In this document: piece after piece, positions 40,721-49,269 of the stretch
How positions within the stretch are numbered: the first letter of the stretch is position 1
Layout of the letters: each line of letters opens with the position of its first letter
Source: Streptomyces tailanensis
Lineage (GTDB): Bacteria; Actinomycetota; Actinomycetes; Streptomycetales; Streptomycetaceae
Length of the DNA: 64,000 bases
Reading direction: 5' to 3'
Assembly (NCBI RefSeq): GCF_008386495.1
Contig: NZ_VTHJ01000002.1
Span: forward strand, 51,128-115,127
The notes under the pieces: model-generated
The model's database searches: none
Told to the model about the DNA's origin: nothing
The model's input: the letters and a program-made list of their open reading frames with translations, nothing else
Position numbers and translations under genes: made by a program

Positions 40721-41503
40721 ATGACTTCTGCAGCACGTCCACGCGCGCATGCACGCGCGATGACCGGGACGGTGGCCGCCTTCGGTCTCTCATTTGGCAT
40801 GATCATGACCAGCGGCGCCACTCCGGCGAACGCCGCCACCTGGCCGACGCCCACCAACAGCCAGCCGGTGAGCTCCACCATCTCGGTGTCCGGCACCAGG
40901 GACGGCGGCATGGTGCGCTACTACGGCAGCGGCGACCTGGCCGGTGACGGCCAGGAAGAGGGCCAGGACCCGATCTTCAAGCTCGCGGCCGGCGCCACGC
41001 TGAAGAACGTCATCATCGGCGCGCCCGGCGCCGACGGCATCCACTGCGAGGGCAACTGCACCCTGCAGAACGTGTGGTGGGAGGACGTCGGCGAGGACGC
41101 GGCGACCTTCCGCGGCGGCTCCACCTACACGGTGACCGGCGGCGGCGCGAAGAAGGCGGCGGACAAGGTCTTCCAGCACAACGGGCCGGGGACCCTGAAC
41201 ATCTCCAACTTCGCCGTCAGCGACTTCAAGACGCTGTACCGCTCCTGCGGCGACTGCTCCACGCAGTACACGCGCAAGGTGAACCTCAACAACATCGAGG
41301 TGACGGGGACCGGCTCCACCGCACGGCTCGTCGGCATCAACGTCAACCGGGGCGACGTGGCGACACTGCGCAGGATCACGATCCTCAACGACAGCGGCCG
41401 CAAGGTCATCCCGTGCCAGAAGTACAACAACAACACGGCGGTCGGTACGGGCCCCGACAGCACCAACTGCCTGTACTCCACGTCGGACATCACCTACAGG
41501 TGA
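40721..41503 (+). CDS. Secreted pectate lyase, PL3 family
   Basis: This 260-residue secreted beta-helix protein matches PL3 pectate lyases. The signal runs to about residue 38 (GATPANA cleavage). GATLKNVIIGAPGADGIHCEGNCTLQNVWWEDVGEDA is the family core with calcium-binding acids, and LYRSCGDCSTQYTRKV contains the conserved Cys pair and catalytic Lys region. ATG at 40721 has AGAAGGA 8 nt upstream. Only 47 bp separate it from the PL1 gene, so the two lyases are an operon attacking methyl-poor pectin together. A strong hairpin terminator follows. Confidence 0.92.
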   Translation: MTSAARPRAHARAMTGTVAAFGLSFGMIMTSGATPANAATWPTPTNSQPVSSTISVSGTRDGGMVRYYGSGDLAGDGQEEGQDPIFKLAAGATLKNVIIGAPGADGIHCEGNCTLQNVWWEDVGEDAATFRGGSTYTVTGGGAKKAADKVFQHNGPGTLNISNFAVSDFKTLYRSCGDCSTQYTRKVNLNNIEVTGTGSTARLVGINVNRGDVATLRRITILNDSGRKVIPCQKYNNNTAVGTGPDSTNCLYSTSDITYR

Positions 41504-41538
41504 GACCGCTCATCACCCACCGGTGAGTCCACTCCCGG

Positions 41539-41578
41539 CGGCCGGACGGAGCCTCCCCCCACGGGCCTCGTCCGGCCG
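41539..41578. terminator. Terminator after the pectate lyase operon
   Basis: CGGCCGGACG (41539-41548) pairs with CGTCCGGCCG (41569-41578) in a perfect 10-bp stem. It lies between convergent genes and can serve both. Confidence 0.7.
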
Positions 41579-41628
41579 TCGGACGTTCAGCCGGTGCCGT
41601 GCAGTCGAGGGCCCGGCCGGTGGGCCGT

Positions 41629-42210
41629 TCACCAGGTCTTGCGCTCCCACAGCGGGCCGATCAGGGCCCACTCCTCGTCCCACTGGTCCATCCGCCGCCG
41701 CTCCAGGCGGCCGCGTACGAGCCTGCCGCCCACGTAGGGCACGGCCGCGACGCACACGCCCGCCAGACCGCCGACGAGCGCGGCGCGCAACTGGGCCTGG
41801 GACTCGCCGGCGGGCTTGGTGACCAGGCGGCCCTCGGTGTCCGTCCAGACGGTGACCTGGGTGCCCATCAGGGTGGCGGGCTCGACCCGGGCCTGGCCCT
41901 GGCGCTCGGAGCCGTCCGGTGCCGTCCAACGCACCTTCGCCCACACCTTCTCGGCCCCCGGTCCACTCGTGGCGGACGGCTCGGGCGCGTCCTGGGTGAG
42001 GAGCGCGGCGGTGGAGCGCCACTCCGCACGCTGCCGGGCGAGACCGGACTCGACGGACTCCGCCGACAGCAGTCCGGCGATCACCCCTCCGCACACGGTC
42101 AGGGCCCAGGCGGCCAGCACCACCCAGGACTCCAGCCGGTCGCTGCGCCGTTTGAGCGGGTTGCGCCGCCATCGCCACAACCACACCTTCGGACCACGGA
42201 ATGCCACCAT
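41629..42210 (-). CDS. Rv1733c-like membrane protein
   Basis: This 193-residue protein has two transmembrane segments (VVLAAWALTVCGGVIAGLL near residue 35 and ALVGGLAGVCVAAVPYVGG near 145) flanking an extracytoplasmic domain of about 90 residues, the layout of mycobacterial Rv1733c and its many Streptomyces relatives. VRWTAPDGSERQGQARV and GTQVTVWTDTEGRLV are the typical beta strands. The function is unknown. ATG at 42210 has GGAGG 9 nt upstream; a GTG three codons earlier is adjacent to the ribosome site and less likely. Confidence 0.8.
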   Translation of the reverse strand: MVAFRGPKVWLWRWRRNPLKRRSDRLESWVVLAAWALTVCGGVIAGLLSAESVESGLARQRAEWRSTAALLTQDAPEPSATSGPGAEKVWAKVRWTAPDGSERQGQARVEPATLMGTQVTVWTDTEGRLVTKPAGESQAQLRAALVGGLAGVCVAAVPYVGGRLVRGRLERRRMDQWDEEWALIGPLWERKTW

Positions 42211-42447
42211 CGGGGGCACCCTCCCTCACGCACGCAGGACAGCCGGACCTCTCTCCCATACGGCGGCGCTCCCCGCACTGCTCATGCGACGTGGGTCACG
42301 CCGCCCGGCCCCGGCTCCCGCGCCGACCGCCGATTCCTCGCTCACATGCCTGCTGACCTGCGGTGACAGTGTCTCGACGGGTGACTGTCAGTGGTGGGGT
42401 GCAGACTGGCCCGTGACTGAGACGACGACGTCCCGGAGGTGGTCGGC

Positions 42448-43542
42448 ATGACCGAGGTACTGCTCACCGTAGGCACCCGCAAAGGGCTGTTCATCGGGCG
42501 GCGGCGAGGCGGCGCCGGGGGTGCCTGGGAGTTCGACGAGCGCCCCTACTTCAACGCGCAGGCTGTGTACGCGGTCGCCATCGACACCCGCACGGACACG
42601 CCCCGGCTGCTGGTCGGCGGCGACAGCACACACTGGGGTCCGTCCGTGTTCCACTCCGACGACCTGGGCCGCACCTGGACCGAGCCGGCGCAGCCCGCGG
42701 TCAAGTTCCCGAAGGACACCGGCGCCTCCCTGGAGCGGGTGTGGCAGCTGCACCCGTCGGCCGCCGAGCCGGACGTGGTGTACGCGGGCACGGAGCCGGC
42801 CGCGCTGTACCGCTCCGAGGACCGCGGCGAGACCTTCGAGCTGGTACGACCGCTGTGGGAGCACCCGACCCGCGACAAGTGGTTCCCGGGCGGTGGCGGG
42901 GAGGGGCTGCACACCATCCTCACCGACCGGCGGGACCCGCGCGCGGTGACGGTCGCCGTCTCCGCCGCCGGCGTGTTCCGCACCGAGGACGGCGGCGCGA
43001 GCTGGTCGCCCTCCAACTCCGGTGTCTCCGCGGTGTTCCTGCCGGACCCCGACCCGGAGTTCGGCCAGTGCGTGCACAAGGTCGCCCGGGACGCGGTGAC
43101 CCCCGACCGGCTGTACCTCCAGAACCACTGGGGTGTCTACCGCAGCGACGACGCGGGCGCGCACTGGACCGACATCGGCGAGGGCCTGCCGTCCACCTTC
43201 GGGTTCGCCGCGGTCGCCCATCCGCGGCGCGGGGACACCGCGTATGTGTTCCCGATCAACGCGGACTCCGACCGGGTCCCGGCCGACCACCGCTGTCGCG
43301 TCTTCCGCACGGCGGACGCGGGCAAGAGCTGGGAGCCGCTCTCGGCGGGGCTGCCGACGGAGGACCACTACGGCACGGTGCTGCGCGACGCGATGTGCAC
43401 GGACGGCGCGGATCCGGCGGGGGTGTACTTCGGCAACCGCAACGGCGAGGTGTACGCGTCGGCCGACGACGGCGACAGCTGGCGGCAGTTGGTGTCGCAT
43501 CTGCCGGACGTGCTGTGCGTGCGCGCGGCGGTCATCGGCTGA
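42448..43542 (+). CDS. BNR/Asp-box repeat beta-propeller protein
   Basis: This 364-residue protein is a sialidase-like propeller without a signal peptide. Six Asp boxes (S/T-x-D-x-G-x-T/S-W) are visible: SDDLGRTW, SEDRGETF, TEDGGASW, SDDAGAHW, TADAGKSW and SADDGDSW. Such cytoplasmic actinobacterial proteins are annotated as exo-alpha-sialidase or WD40/YVTN-like, but catalytic residues of sialidases are not evident, so an enzymatic role is doubtful. ATG at 42448 has GGAGG 8 nt upstream. After the stop a 9-bp tandem repeat lies in the gap before ung. Confidence 0.8.
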   Translation: MTEVLLTVGTRKGLFIGRRRGGAGGAWEFDERPYFNAQAVYAVAIDTRTDTPRLLVGGDSTHWGPSVFHSDDLGRTWTEPAQPAVKFPKDTGASLERVWQLHPSAAEPDVVYAGTEPAALYRSEDRGETFELVRPLWEHPTRDKWFPGGGGEGLHTILTDRRDPRAVTVAVSAAGVFRTEDGGASWSPSNSGVSAVFLPDPDPEFGQCVHKVARDAVTPDRLYLQNHWGVYRSDDAGAHWTDIGEGLPSTFGFAAVAHPRRGDTAYVFPINADSDRVPADHRCRVFRTADAGKSWEPLSAGLPTEDHYGTVLRDAMCTDGADPAGVYFGNRNGEVYASADDGDSWRQLVSHLPDVLCVRAAVIG

Positions 43543-43580
43543 GGCGGACGGGAAAGCGTGGACATGAACGGGGGATTCTC

Positions 43581-43607
43581 GTCACGCGGGTCACGCGGGT
43601 CACGCGG
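43581..43607. repeat. Three-copy 9-bp tandem repeat
   Basis: GTCACGCGG is repeated three times without mismatch in the gap between the propeller gene and ung. It is non-coding and may be a slippage product. Confidence 0.85.
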
Positions 43608-43741
43608 GTCGTTCGGTGAGCACCGGTGCCGACCGCCAAGTCGGCCCGGAGTTCGCCCTGTTCGGCAACGAAACGGTCAACGCCGGTCACCCGCCGACCA
43701 CCGGTTGATCGTCACCGCCGTTACGGCAGTAGGGTGACGCC

Positions 43742-44419
43742 GTGGCACCACGACCGTTGCACGAAATCGTCGAACCGGGCTGGGCGAAAGCTCTGGAGCC
43801 CGTGGCCGGAAGGATCGCCGAGATGGGCGACTTCCTGCGCGCGGAGATCGCCGCGGGGCGCACCTATCTCCCGGCCGGCCCGAACGTCCTACGGGCCTTC
43901 CAGCAGGCCTTCGACGACGTCCGCGTCCTCATCGTCGGCCAGGACCCGTATCCGACACCGGGGCACGCGGTGGGGCTGTCCTTCTCGGTCGCTCCGGAGG
44001 TACGACCGCTGCCGGGCAGCCTGATCAACATCTACCGGGAGCTCAACAACGACCTGGGCCTCCCCCACCCGTCCAACGGCGACTTGACCCCTTGGGCCCA
44101 GCAGGGCGTACTGCTGCTCAACAGGGCGCTCACCACGGCCCCGCGCAAGCCCGCCGCGCACCGCGGCAAGGGCTGGGAGGAGGTCACCGAGCAGGCGATA
44201 CGGGCGCTGGCCGCGCGCGGGCGCCCACTGGTGTCCATCCTGTGGGGCCGCGACGCCCGCAATCTCCGCCCTCTCCTCGGAGACCTCCCGTCCATCGAGT
44301 CCGCCCATCCCTCCCCCATGTCGGCCGACCGCGGCTTCTTCGGTTCCCGCCCCTTCAGCCGAGCCAACGACCTCCTGACCCGGCAGGGCGGCACTCCCGT
44401 GGACTGGCGCCTGCCATGA
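43742..44419 (+). CDS. ung: Uracil-DNA glycosylase, family 1
   Basis: Ung (225 residues) excises uracil from [24 protein letters not shown] holds the catalytic Asp and water-activating loop, LLNRALT the uracil-binding Asn region, and [20 protein letters not shown] the Leu/His DNA-intercalation loop. GTG at 43742 follows TAGGGT by 6 nt, and TTGATC lies 19 bp further up, so the transcript is likely leaderless. Its TGA overlaps the next gene's ATG by 4 nt. Many Streptomyces carry two ung copies; whether this is one of two cannot be told. Confidence 0.92.
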   Translation: MAPRPLHEIVEPGWAKALEPVAGRIAEMGDFLRAEIAAGRTYLPAGPNVLRAFQQAFDDVRVLIVGQDPYPTPGHAVGLSFSVAPEVRPLPGSLINIYRELNNDLGLPHPSNGDLTPWAQQGVLLLNRALTTAPRKPAAHRGKGWEEVTEQAIRALAARGRPLVSILWGRDARNLRPLLGDLPSIESAHPSPMSADRGFFGSRPFSRANDLLTRQGGTPVDWRLP

Positions 44420-45399
44420 CCGGCGGCGGCGACGGGCGTTCCGTCGTGCTCGCCGTGGACTCCGGTGGCTCCGGGGTGCGCGTGGCGGTGGCCGTGGGTG
44501 GTGAGGTGCTCGGGGAGCCGCTCGCGTCACAGGAGCCGGTGCGGACCGGGGTGCGGGGCATCGATGCCGGGCATCTGATGGAGCAACTGCTGCCCATGGC
44601 ACGGCGGTTGATCGACGGCGCCGGGCTCGGCCGTCCCGTCGCGGTGGCCGTCGGGGCCGCTGGGTTCGCCTCGCTAGGGGAGCACCTGCGTGCCGAACTG
44701 CCCTCGGCGTTGGCGCGTGAACTGGGGGTGCGCCGTGTCGCGCTGGTGGCGGACGCGGTCACCGCGTACACCGGCGCGCTCGGCTCCCGGCCGGGGGCGG
44801 TGATCGCTGCCGGTACGGGGCTGATCGCGATCGGTACGGACCTGGAGAGCTGGCGTCGGGCGGACGGCTGGGGGCATCTGCTCGGGGACTGCGGCAGCGG
44901 GGCGTGGATCGGGCGGGCAGGGCTGGAGGCGGCGCTGCGGGCGCACGACGGGCGGAGCGGCGGTTCGGCCCGGCTGCTGGCGTGCGCCGAGGAGTCGTTC
45001 GGTCCGGTCGACGGACTGCCCGGGCGGCTCTACCCCAGACCCGACCGCCCGGCGGTGCTCGCCTCCTTCGCACCCGAGGTGGCCGCCTGCGCCGCCGACG
45101 ACCCGGTGGCGGCCGACATCCTGCGCACGGCGGCCCGGCACATGGCCGACTCCGCGGCCGCCGTCTGTCCGGCCTCGGGCGAGCCCCGAGTGGCGCTCAC
45201 CGGGGGCCTGTTCCAGCTGGGCGAGCCTCTCCTCGTACCGCTGGAGGCGGAGTTGGCGGAGCGGTTGCCGTACGCGCGGCGGGTGGCCGCGGAGGGGGAT
45301 CCGCTGCGCGGTGCCGTGCGTATCGCGGCCGATCTGGCCATCGGCGAACTCCGGTTGCCGTACGACAAACATATGTTGTACGTGGTGGCCGAAACGTAG
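44416..45399 (+). CDS. BadF/BadG/BcrA-type ATPase (N-acetylglucosamine kinase-like)
   Basis: This 327-residue protein has the actin-like ATPase fold. [19 protein letters not shown] is the phosphate-1 loop, [12 protein letters not shown] the phosphate-2 loop and [16 protein letters not shown] the adenosine loop. [16 protein letters not shown] is typical of GlcNAc kinases of the BadF group, so amino-sugar phosphorylation is the best guess. ATG at 44416 overlaps ung's stop (ATGA), giving translational coupling to a DNA-repair gene, an unexpected partner that may reflect compact packing only. A 203-bp gap follows. Confidence 0.85.
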   Translation: MTGGGDGRSVVLAVDSGGSGVRVAVAVGGEVLGEPLASQEPVRTGVRGIDAGHLMEQLLPMARRLIDGAGLGRPVAVAVGAAGFASLGEHLRAELPSALARELGVRRVALVADAVTAYTGALGSRPGAVIAAGTGLIAIGTDLESWRRADGWGHLLGDCGSGAWIGRAGLEAALRAHDGRSGGSARLLACAEESFGPVDGLPGRLYPRPDRPAVLASFAPEVAACAADDPVAADILRTAARHMADSAAAVCPASGEPRVALTGGLFQLGEPLLVPLEAELAERLPYARRVAAEGDPLRGAVRIAADLAIGELRLPYDKHMLYVVAET

Positions 45400-45602
45400 T
45401 ACCTGAAATACGGAGCAAACCAGCCTGTCGGACAAGCACCACTGTGGGCGGCCAAGAACGCTGCTCAGCAGATAAATGCGGTATTGATCGGCCCTGATTG
45501 ACCCTGATCGGCACGTAACTCATCAGACAAATCCGGACGGATACCGCTCACCTGCACCCTCCCCGAACAGGGGAACCCAAGAAGCCAGTAACATGCGGCG
45601 CC

Positions 45603-46526
45603 ATGAGCTCCCCCACTGGGCCCGCGTCCGGCCTGCCAGTACGAATGCCGCGACCCCGTCAGCCGGGAAGGCATCGCCGCCCCGAGCCGCTGGCGGCTCC
45701 CGAGGGCGCGCCCGCGCTCGTCCTCGCGGTGCCCGGCACGCCCAGCGCCGCCACGCGCGGCCTCGCCGAGGAGGTCGTGAGCATCGCCCGCTCCGAGCTG
45801 CCCGGCCTCGACGCCCGCATCGCCTACGTCGATGGCGGCTCCGACGAGTTCCCCACGCTGCAGTCGGTGCTCACGTACGCCGCCGAGGAGCGCACCGCCC
45901 GTTTCGAGCAGGCACGCGCCGCCGGCCTGGACGTCAAGGAGCCCGACGGCCCCGTCGCCGTCGTCGTGCCCCTGCTGGCCGGTCCCGACAGCGCGACCCT
46001 GCGCCAGGTCCGCCAGGCCGTCATGGAGAGCAGGATCGCGGCCGAGCTGACCGATGTCCTCGGCCCGCACCCGCTGCTCGCCGAGGCGCTGCACGTGCGG
46101 CTGTCCGAGGCTGGTCTGGCGCGTGCCGACCGGGCCCGGCTGTTCACCGTGGCCACCGCCGCCGACGGCATCATCCTCGCCTCCGTGGGCGGCGAGGAGG
46201 CCGTGCAGGCGGCCGGGATCACGGGCATGCTGCTGGCCGCGCGCCTCGCCGTGCCGGTGATGGCCGCCGCGCTCGACCAGGACGGCTCGATCACCTCCGT
46301 GGCCGAGCAGCTGCGCTCCTCCGGCTCCCAGCAGCTCGCGCTCGCGCCGTACCTGATAGGGCCGGAGATCGACGCCGATCTGATCGAGGCGGCCGCGAAG
46401 GAGGCGGGCTGCTCCGCCGCCGAGGCGCTGGGCCCGTACCCGGCGATCGGCAAGCTGGCGCTCGGCAAGTACACGACGGCGCTCGGTATCTCGCCGCAGC
46501 AGCCGCAGGGCATGCCGGTTCGCTGA
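45603..46526 (+). CDS. Sirohydrochlorin chelatase/CbiX-like protein
   Basis: This 307-residue protein resembles the class II chelatase fold (CbiX/SirB): an N-terminal half starting PALVLAVPGTPSAATRGLAEEVV, and a second half with VVVPLLAGPDS, LGPHPLLAEALHVRLSE and PYLIGPEIDADLIEAA. The usual chelatase His near the first strand (normally HGS) is replaced by PGT, while GPHPLL retains one His, so metal insertion into a tetrapyrrole is not assured. ATG at 45603 follows TAACAT by 8 nt, so it may be leaderless. Upstream I see no cobalamin riboswitch. A strong terminator follows. Confidence 0.75.
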   Translation: MSSPTGPASGLPVRMPRPRQPGRHRRPEPLAAPEGAPALVLAVPGTPSAATRGLAEEVVSIARSELPGLDARIAYVDGGSDEFPTLQSVLTYAAEERTARFEQARAAGLDVKEPDGPVAVVVPLLAGPDSATLRQVRQAVMESRIAAELTDVLGPHPLLAEALHVRLSEAGLARADRARLFTVATAADGIILASVGGEEAVQAAGITGMLLAARLAVPVMAAALDQDGSITSVAEQLRSSGSQQLALAPYLIGPEIDADLIEAAAKEAGCSAAEALGPYPAIGKLALGKYTTALGISPQQPQGMPVR

Positions 46527-46540
46527 CCGCATACGGCCGA

Positions 46541-46569
46541 GGGCCCGCTCCTTTCGTAGGAGCGGGCCC
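46541..46569 (+). terminator. Terminator of the CbiX-like gene
   Basis: GGGCCCGCTCCT (46541-46552) pairs perfectly with AGGAGCGGGCCC (46558-46569) around loop TTCGT, followed by TTCC, 14 bp after the stop. Confidence 0.85.
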
Positions 46570-46589
46570 TTCCAGCACGGCCCTGCGGG

Positions 46590-46690
46590 CCGCTGAAAAG
46601 CACGGGGCGCAGCCCCGTCTTTTCAGGGGCGCGGGGAACCGCGCGAGCAACCAACGACAACCCGCACCCGCCATACAAACCCCACCCCCC
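46590..46690 (+). repeat. Streptomyces intergenic repeat
   Basis: CGGGGC-GCA-GCCCCG inside GAAAAG...CTTTTC, then AGGGGCGCGGGGAACCGCGCG, is the same widespread Streptomyces repeat family as near 33890. It lies between the CbiX-like gene and the convergent FUSC gene; the rest of this 240-bp gap is empty. Confidence 0.6.
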
Positions 46691-46766
46691 GAGCTCTCAC
46701 GCGAAGCGGGGCCGAAGGGGCAACTACCCCTGGGGACGGGAATGAGTAGGGGCGGGGGCGAAATCC

Positions 46767-48488
46767 TCAGGCCTGGGCGAAGGACGTGCCGCGTAGGGGG
46801 TGGGAGAGCGACGTCAGGGCCTGTTCCAGGCGGTGGAGGTGGGCCAGGGCCTGTTCGGCGCCGGGGTGGTGGGGCGGGGGCCCGGCGTCGGCTCCGGTGA
46901 GGTGTTCCGGGGACGCGCCCACCAGCGTGGCGACGGCCGACTCGACGCGGTGGCAAGCGGCCGTGAGGCGGGTGTCGTGGGAGGCGTCGGGATCGGCGGC
47001 CACGGCGGCGAGGCCGCGGGCTTCGCGGGCGCAGTCGTCGAGCAGGGCCAGCACCTGGCGGGCCCGTTCCTTGCGGGGGCGCAGCGGGTTGAGCGGGTGC
47101 ACCAGGGGCGCGAGGGAGAGTCGTACGCGCCCCAGGAGCGCCTCCAGCTCGGCCACGCGCGGCGCGGGGTCCGCATCGGGGTCCCCGGCCAGGCGCCGGG
47201 CCGCTGTCGCGGTGCAGCCGTGGACCTCGTGCAGGGCACGTCGTACCCAGCGGTTGGTGACGGCGTCCGTGGTGACCGGCAGGATCAGCGCCACGGCGAG
47301 CCCGGCGCCGAGCGCGCCGACCCCGGTCTGGGCGAGCCGGAGGCCGAGAAGCGCCGGGGTCAGGACGCCGAGGAGACCGTAGAGCAGGCCCACCATGACG
47401 GTCACGCACAGCATCATCCAGCTGTAGGACAGGGCGGCCGTGTAGAAGATGCCGAACACGCACACGGCGATCAGTGCGGCGGTGGGGGCCGGAGCGCCTT
47501 GCAGGGGTACGGCGACCAGGAGTCCGACGAGGATGCCGGTGATCGTGCCGAGGAGGCGGCGGAAGCCGCGGACCAGGGTCTCGCCGCGTGATGTGGTGTT
47601 CACGAAGATCCACCAAGCCGTACCGACGGCCCAGTACCAGCGCTCCTGGGAGAGGACCTGGCCCGCGACCATCGCGAAGGCGCAGGCCGCGGTCGCCTGG
47701 AAGGCCTGGCGGGTGGTGGGGCGGGCTAGGGGGTGTCCTGAAAGTCCCGTGCGGTGCCCGCGCCCGCCGCGGGTGGGGGTCCCCCCGCTCGAGCGGAGCC
47801 GAGAGTGGGGGAGGCTGGTGTCACAGCCGGTGCGTGCCCTCGGCGTGCCGGACGAAGGCCCTCGATGGGGGTCCCCCCGCTCGAGCGAAGCCGAGAGTGG
47901 GGGAGCGTGCCGGGCGCCGCGGGTGCTGTGCGGGACTTTCACCACACCCCCTGGTCCGCGGCCGTCCTTCGGGGCGGGCGCGGCCGGCGGCGGGGTGCGC
48001 CGTTCGATGCACCAGGCGGCGAAGCGGACCGCCGAGGAGGCCATCAGCGAGAGGGTCATCGCCGTGTACAGGTCCGGCAGTTGTGCGGGGACGGCGTGCA
48101 GGAACTGGGTGACGAAGAACGTCATGAAGGCGAAGATGCCGAGCGCGTGGCCGCGCGGTCCCCAGCGGCGGGCGTACACACCGCAGAAGATGACCGCGAG
48201 CCAGGCGGCGTCGCGCAGGGCCGGCGTCTCGTGCAGCAGCGTCGCGAGGGCCAGGACCGGGAAACCCGCGGCGGGCAGCAGCGCGGTGGTGACCGCCTGG
48301 CCGCGCACGGTCGGGTCGGCGACCGTGAACAGGGCGAGGAGCGCCGCGAGTCCGCCCGTGATCGAGGCGGTCAGCGACAGCCCGGCCAGCTCCGACAGGG
48401 TCACCGCCAGCGCGATGCCGAACACCGCCCGCAGGGAGACCCGCAGCCGCAGCAGCCCCGGGTCCGGAGCCATGAACATCCTCTTCAT
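46767..48488 (-). CDS. FUSC family membrane protein with an in-frame mobile insertion
   Basis: This 573-residue protein has two transmembrane blocks (about 15-165 and 260-420) and a helical C-terminal domain, the layout of FUSC transporters; WYWAVGTAWWIFVNTTSRGETLVRGFRRLLGTITG is the second-block signature. Residues about 180-254 are foreign: low-complexity, Arg/Ser/Pro-rich sequence encoded by a 225-bp inverted-repeat element (47728-47952) that keeps the frame because it is exactly 75 codons. It lies in the cytoplasmic linker between the two blocks, so the transporter may still fold. ATG at 48488 is the likely start; ATGs at codons 4 and 6 are alternatives. Confidence 0.8.
   Translation of the reverse strand: MKRMFMAPDPGLLRLRVSLRAVFGIALAVTLSELAGLSLTASITGGLAALLALFTVADPTVRGQAVTTALLPAAGFPVLALATLLHETPALRDAAWLAVIFCGVYARRWGPRGHALGIFAFMTFFVTQFLHAVPAQLPDLYTAMTLSLMASSAVRFAAWCIERRTPPPAAPAPKDGRGPGGVVKVPHSTRGARHAPPLSASLERGDPHRGPSSGTPRARTGCDTSLPHSRLRSSGGTPTRGGRGHRTGLSGHPLARPTTRQAFQATAACAFAMVAGQVLSQERWYWAVGTAWWIFVNTTSRGETLVRGFRRLLGTITGILVGLLVAVPLQGAPAPTAALIAVCVFGIFYTAALSYSWMMLCVTVMVGLLYGLLGVLTPALLGLRLAQTGVGALGAGLAVALILPVTTDAVTNRWVRRALHEVHGCTATAARRLAGDPDADPAPRVAELEALLGRVRLSLAPLVHPLNPLRPRKERARQVLALLDDCAREARGLAAVAADPDASHDTRLTAACHRVESAVATLVGASPEHLTGADAGPPPHHPGAEQALAHLHRLEQALTSLSHPLRGTSFAQA
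47774..47813. repeat. 40-bp hairpin repeat, copy 1
   Basis: TGGGGGTCCCCCCGCTCGAG and the following GAGAGTGGGGGAG form a stem-loop (CCCCC-x-CTC with GAG-x-GGGGG). It lies inside the MITE and is translated in the FUSC protein. Confidence 0.85.
47866..47905. repeat. 40-bp hairpin repeat, copy 2
   Basis: Same orientation as copy 1, 92 bp away, one base different in the loop. It also lies inside the MITE. Confidence 0.85.
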
Positions 48489-48743
48489 CGCAGGCCGCCC
48501 GCCCCTCTCCCGTACAGATCCCGTGGTCGGACCCGTACAAATCCCGTACCGATGCCTGTCCTCATGACATGGGAATGGCGCCGCGGCACGGATCCGGCTT
48601 CATTGCCGTCCTGCGCTGCGCGGCGCCATTTGATGGGCATCAGGAAAGCATCCGGGGAGCAGTGGCTCAACCGGCGTTCGATTCACTGGGCCATTGGTAC
48701 AGTCGGCCGTGATCGCCTGACCTCGCAGGGAGGCCAACGGACC

Positions 48744-49220
48744 ATGGCCGTGGACGAGCTCGACACCCGCATCCTGCGGCTGCTGCTGGAGCAGCCGCGT
48801 ACCAGCGTGCGCGAGTACGCCCGTATCCTCGGCGTCGCCCGAGGCACGCTCCAGGCGCGGCTGGACCGGCTGGAGCGGGACGGTGTGATCACCGGTTCGG
48901 GGCCGTCGTTGTCCCCCGCCGCACTCGGCCACCCCGTGCTGGCCTTTGTGCACATCGAGGTGACCCAGGGGCATCTGGACGACGTGGGGGACGCGCTGGC
49001 GGCCGTACCGGAGATCGTCGAGGCGTTCTCGATCACCGGCGGCGGCGATCTGCTGACGCGGGTCGTGGCCCGGGACAACGCGCATCTGGAGGACGTGATC
49101 CAGGCGCTGATCAGTCTGCCGGGCGTGGTGCGTACGCGGACGGAGGTGGCCCTCAGGGAGCGGGTGCCGTACCGGCTGTCGCCGTTGGTCGAGTCGATCG
49201 GCCGGGCGGCGAGGAAGTGA
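48744..49220 (+). CDS. Lrp/AsnC family transcriptional regulator
   Basis: This 158-residue regulator has the Lrp layout: a helix-turn-helix near the N-terminus (DTRILRLLLEQPRTSVREYARILGVARGTLQARLDRLERDGVI) and a C-terminal RAM ligand domain (AFVHIEVTQGHLDDVGDALAAVPEIVEAFSITGGGDLLTRVVA). It should respond to an amino acid; the target is unknown and no amino-acid gene is adjacent. ATG at 48744 has GGGAGG 9 nt upstream. It is divergent from the FUSC gene across 255 bp, which may be its target region, and 49 bp before a HAD gene. Confidence 0.9.
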   Translation: MAVDELDTRILRLLLEQPRTSVREYARILGVARGTLQARLDRLERDGVITGSGPSLSPAALGHPVLAFVHIEVTQGHLDDVGDALAAVPEIVEAFSITGGGDLLTRVVARDNAHLEDVIQALISLPGVVRTRTEVALRERVPYRLSPLVESIGRAARK

Positions 49221-49269
49221 TCGGCGGAGAGGCGATCGACAGAGAAGTGATCGCTGACATCCTGGGGGC

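Larger units (their letters stand above)
47728..47952. mobile_element. 225-bp MITE inserted in the FUSC gene
   Basis: The ends 47728-47750 and 47930-47952 are 23-bp terminal inverted repeats that match at all but three positions (AGGGGGTGTCCTGAAAGTCC against AGGGGGTGTGGTGAAAGTCC when the right end is read in reverse). No transposase is encoded. Inside are two direct copies of the 40-bp hairpin repeat. Flanks read CTAG at 47726-47729 and CTGG at 47951-47954, a possible decayed target duplication. The length, a multiple of three without stops on the gene's strand, makes the insertion translatable. Confidence 0.8.

Noticed and set aside
45400..45602. Cobalamin riboswitch before the CbiX-like gene
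   Set aside because: No B12-box or conserved core was seen, and the -10 box 8 nt from the ATG leaves no leader.
47774..47905. Two 40-bp repeats 92 bp apart as a CRISPR or attachment site
   Set aside because: Further copies at 53510 and 56906 are isolated, no cas genes are near, and the two copies lie within the inverted-repeat element.
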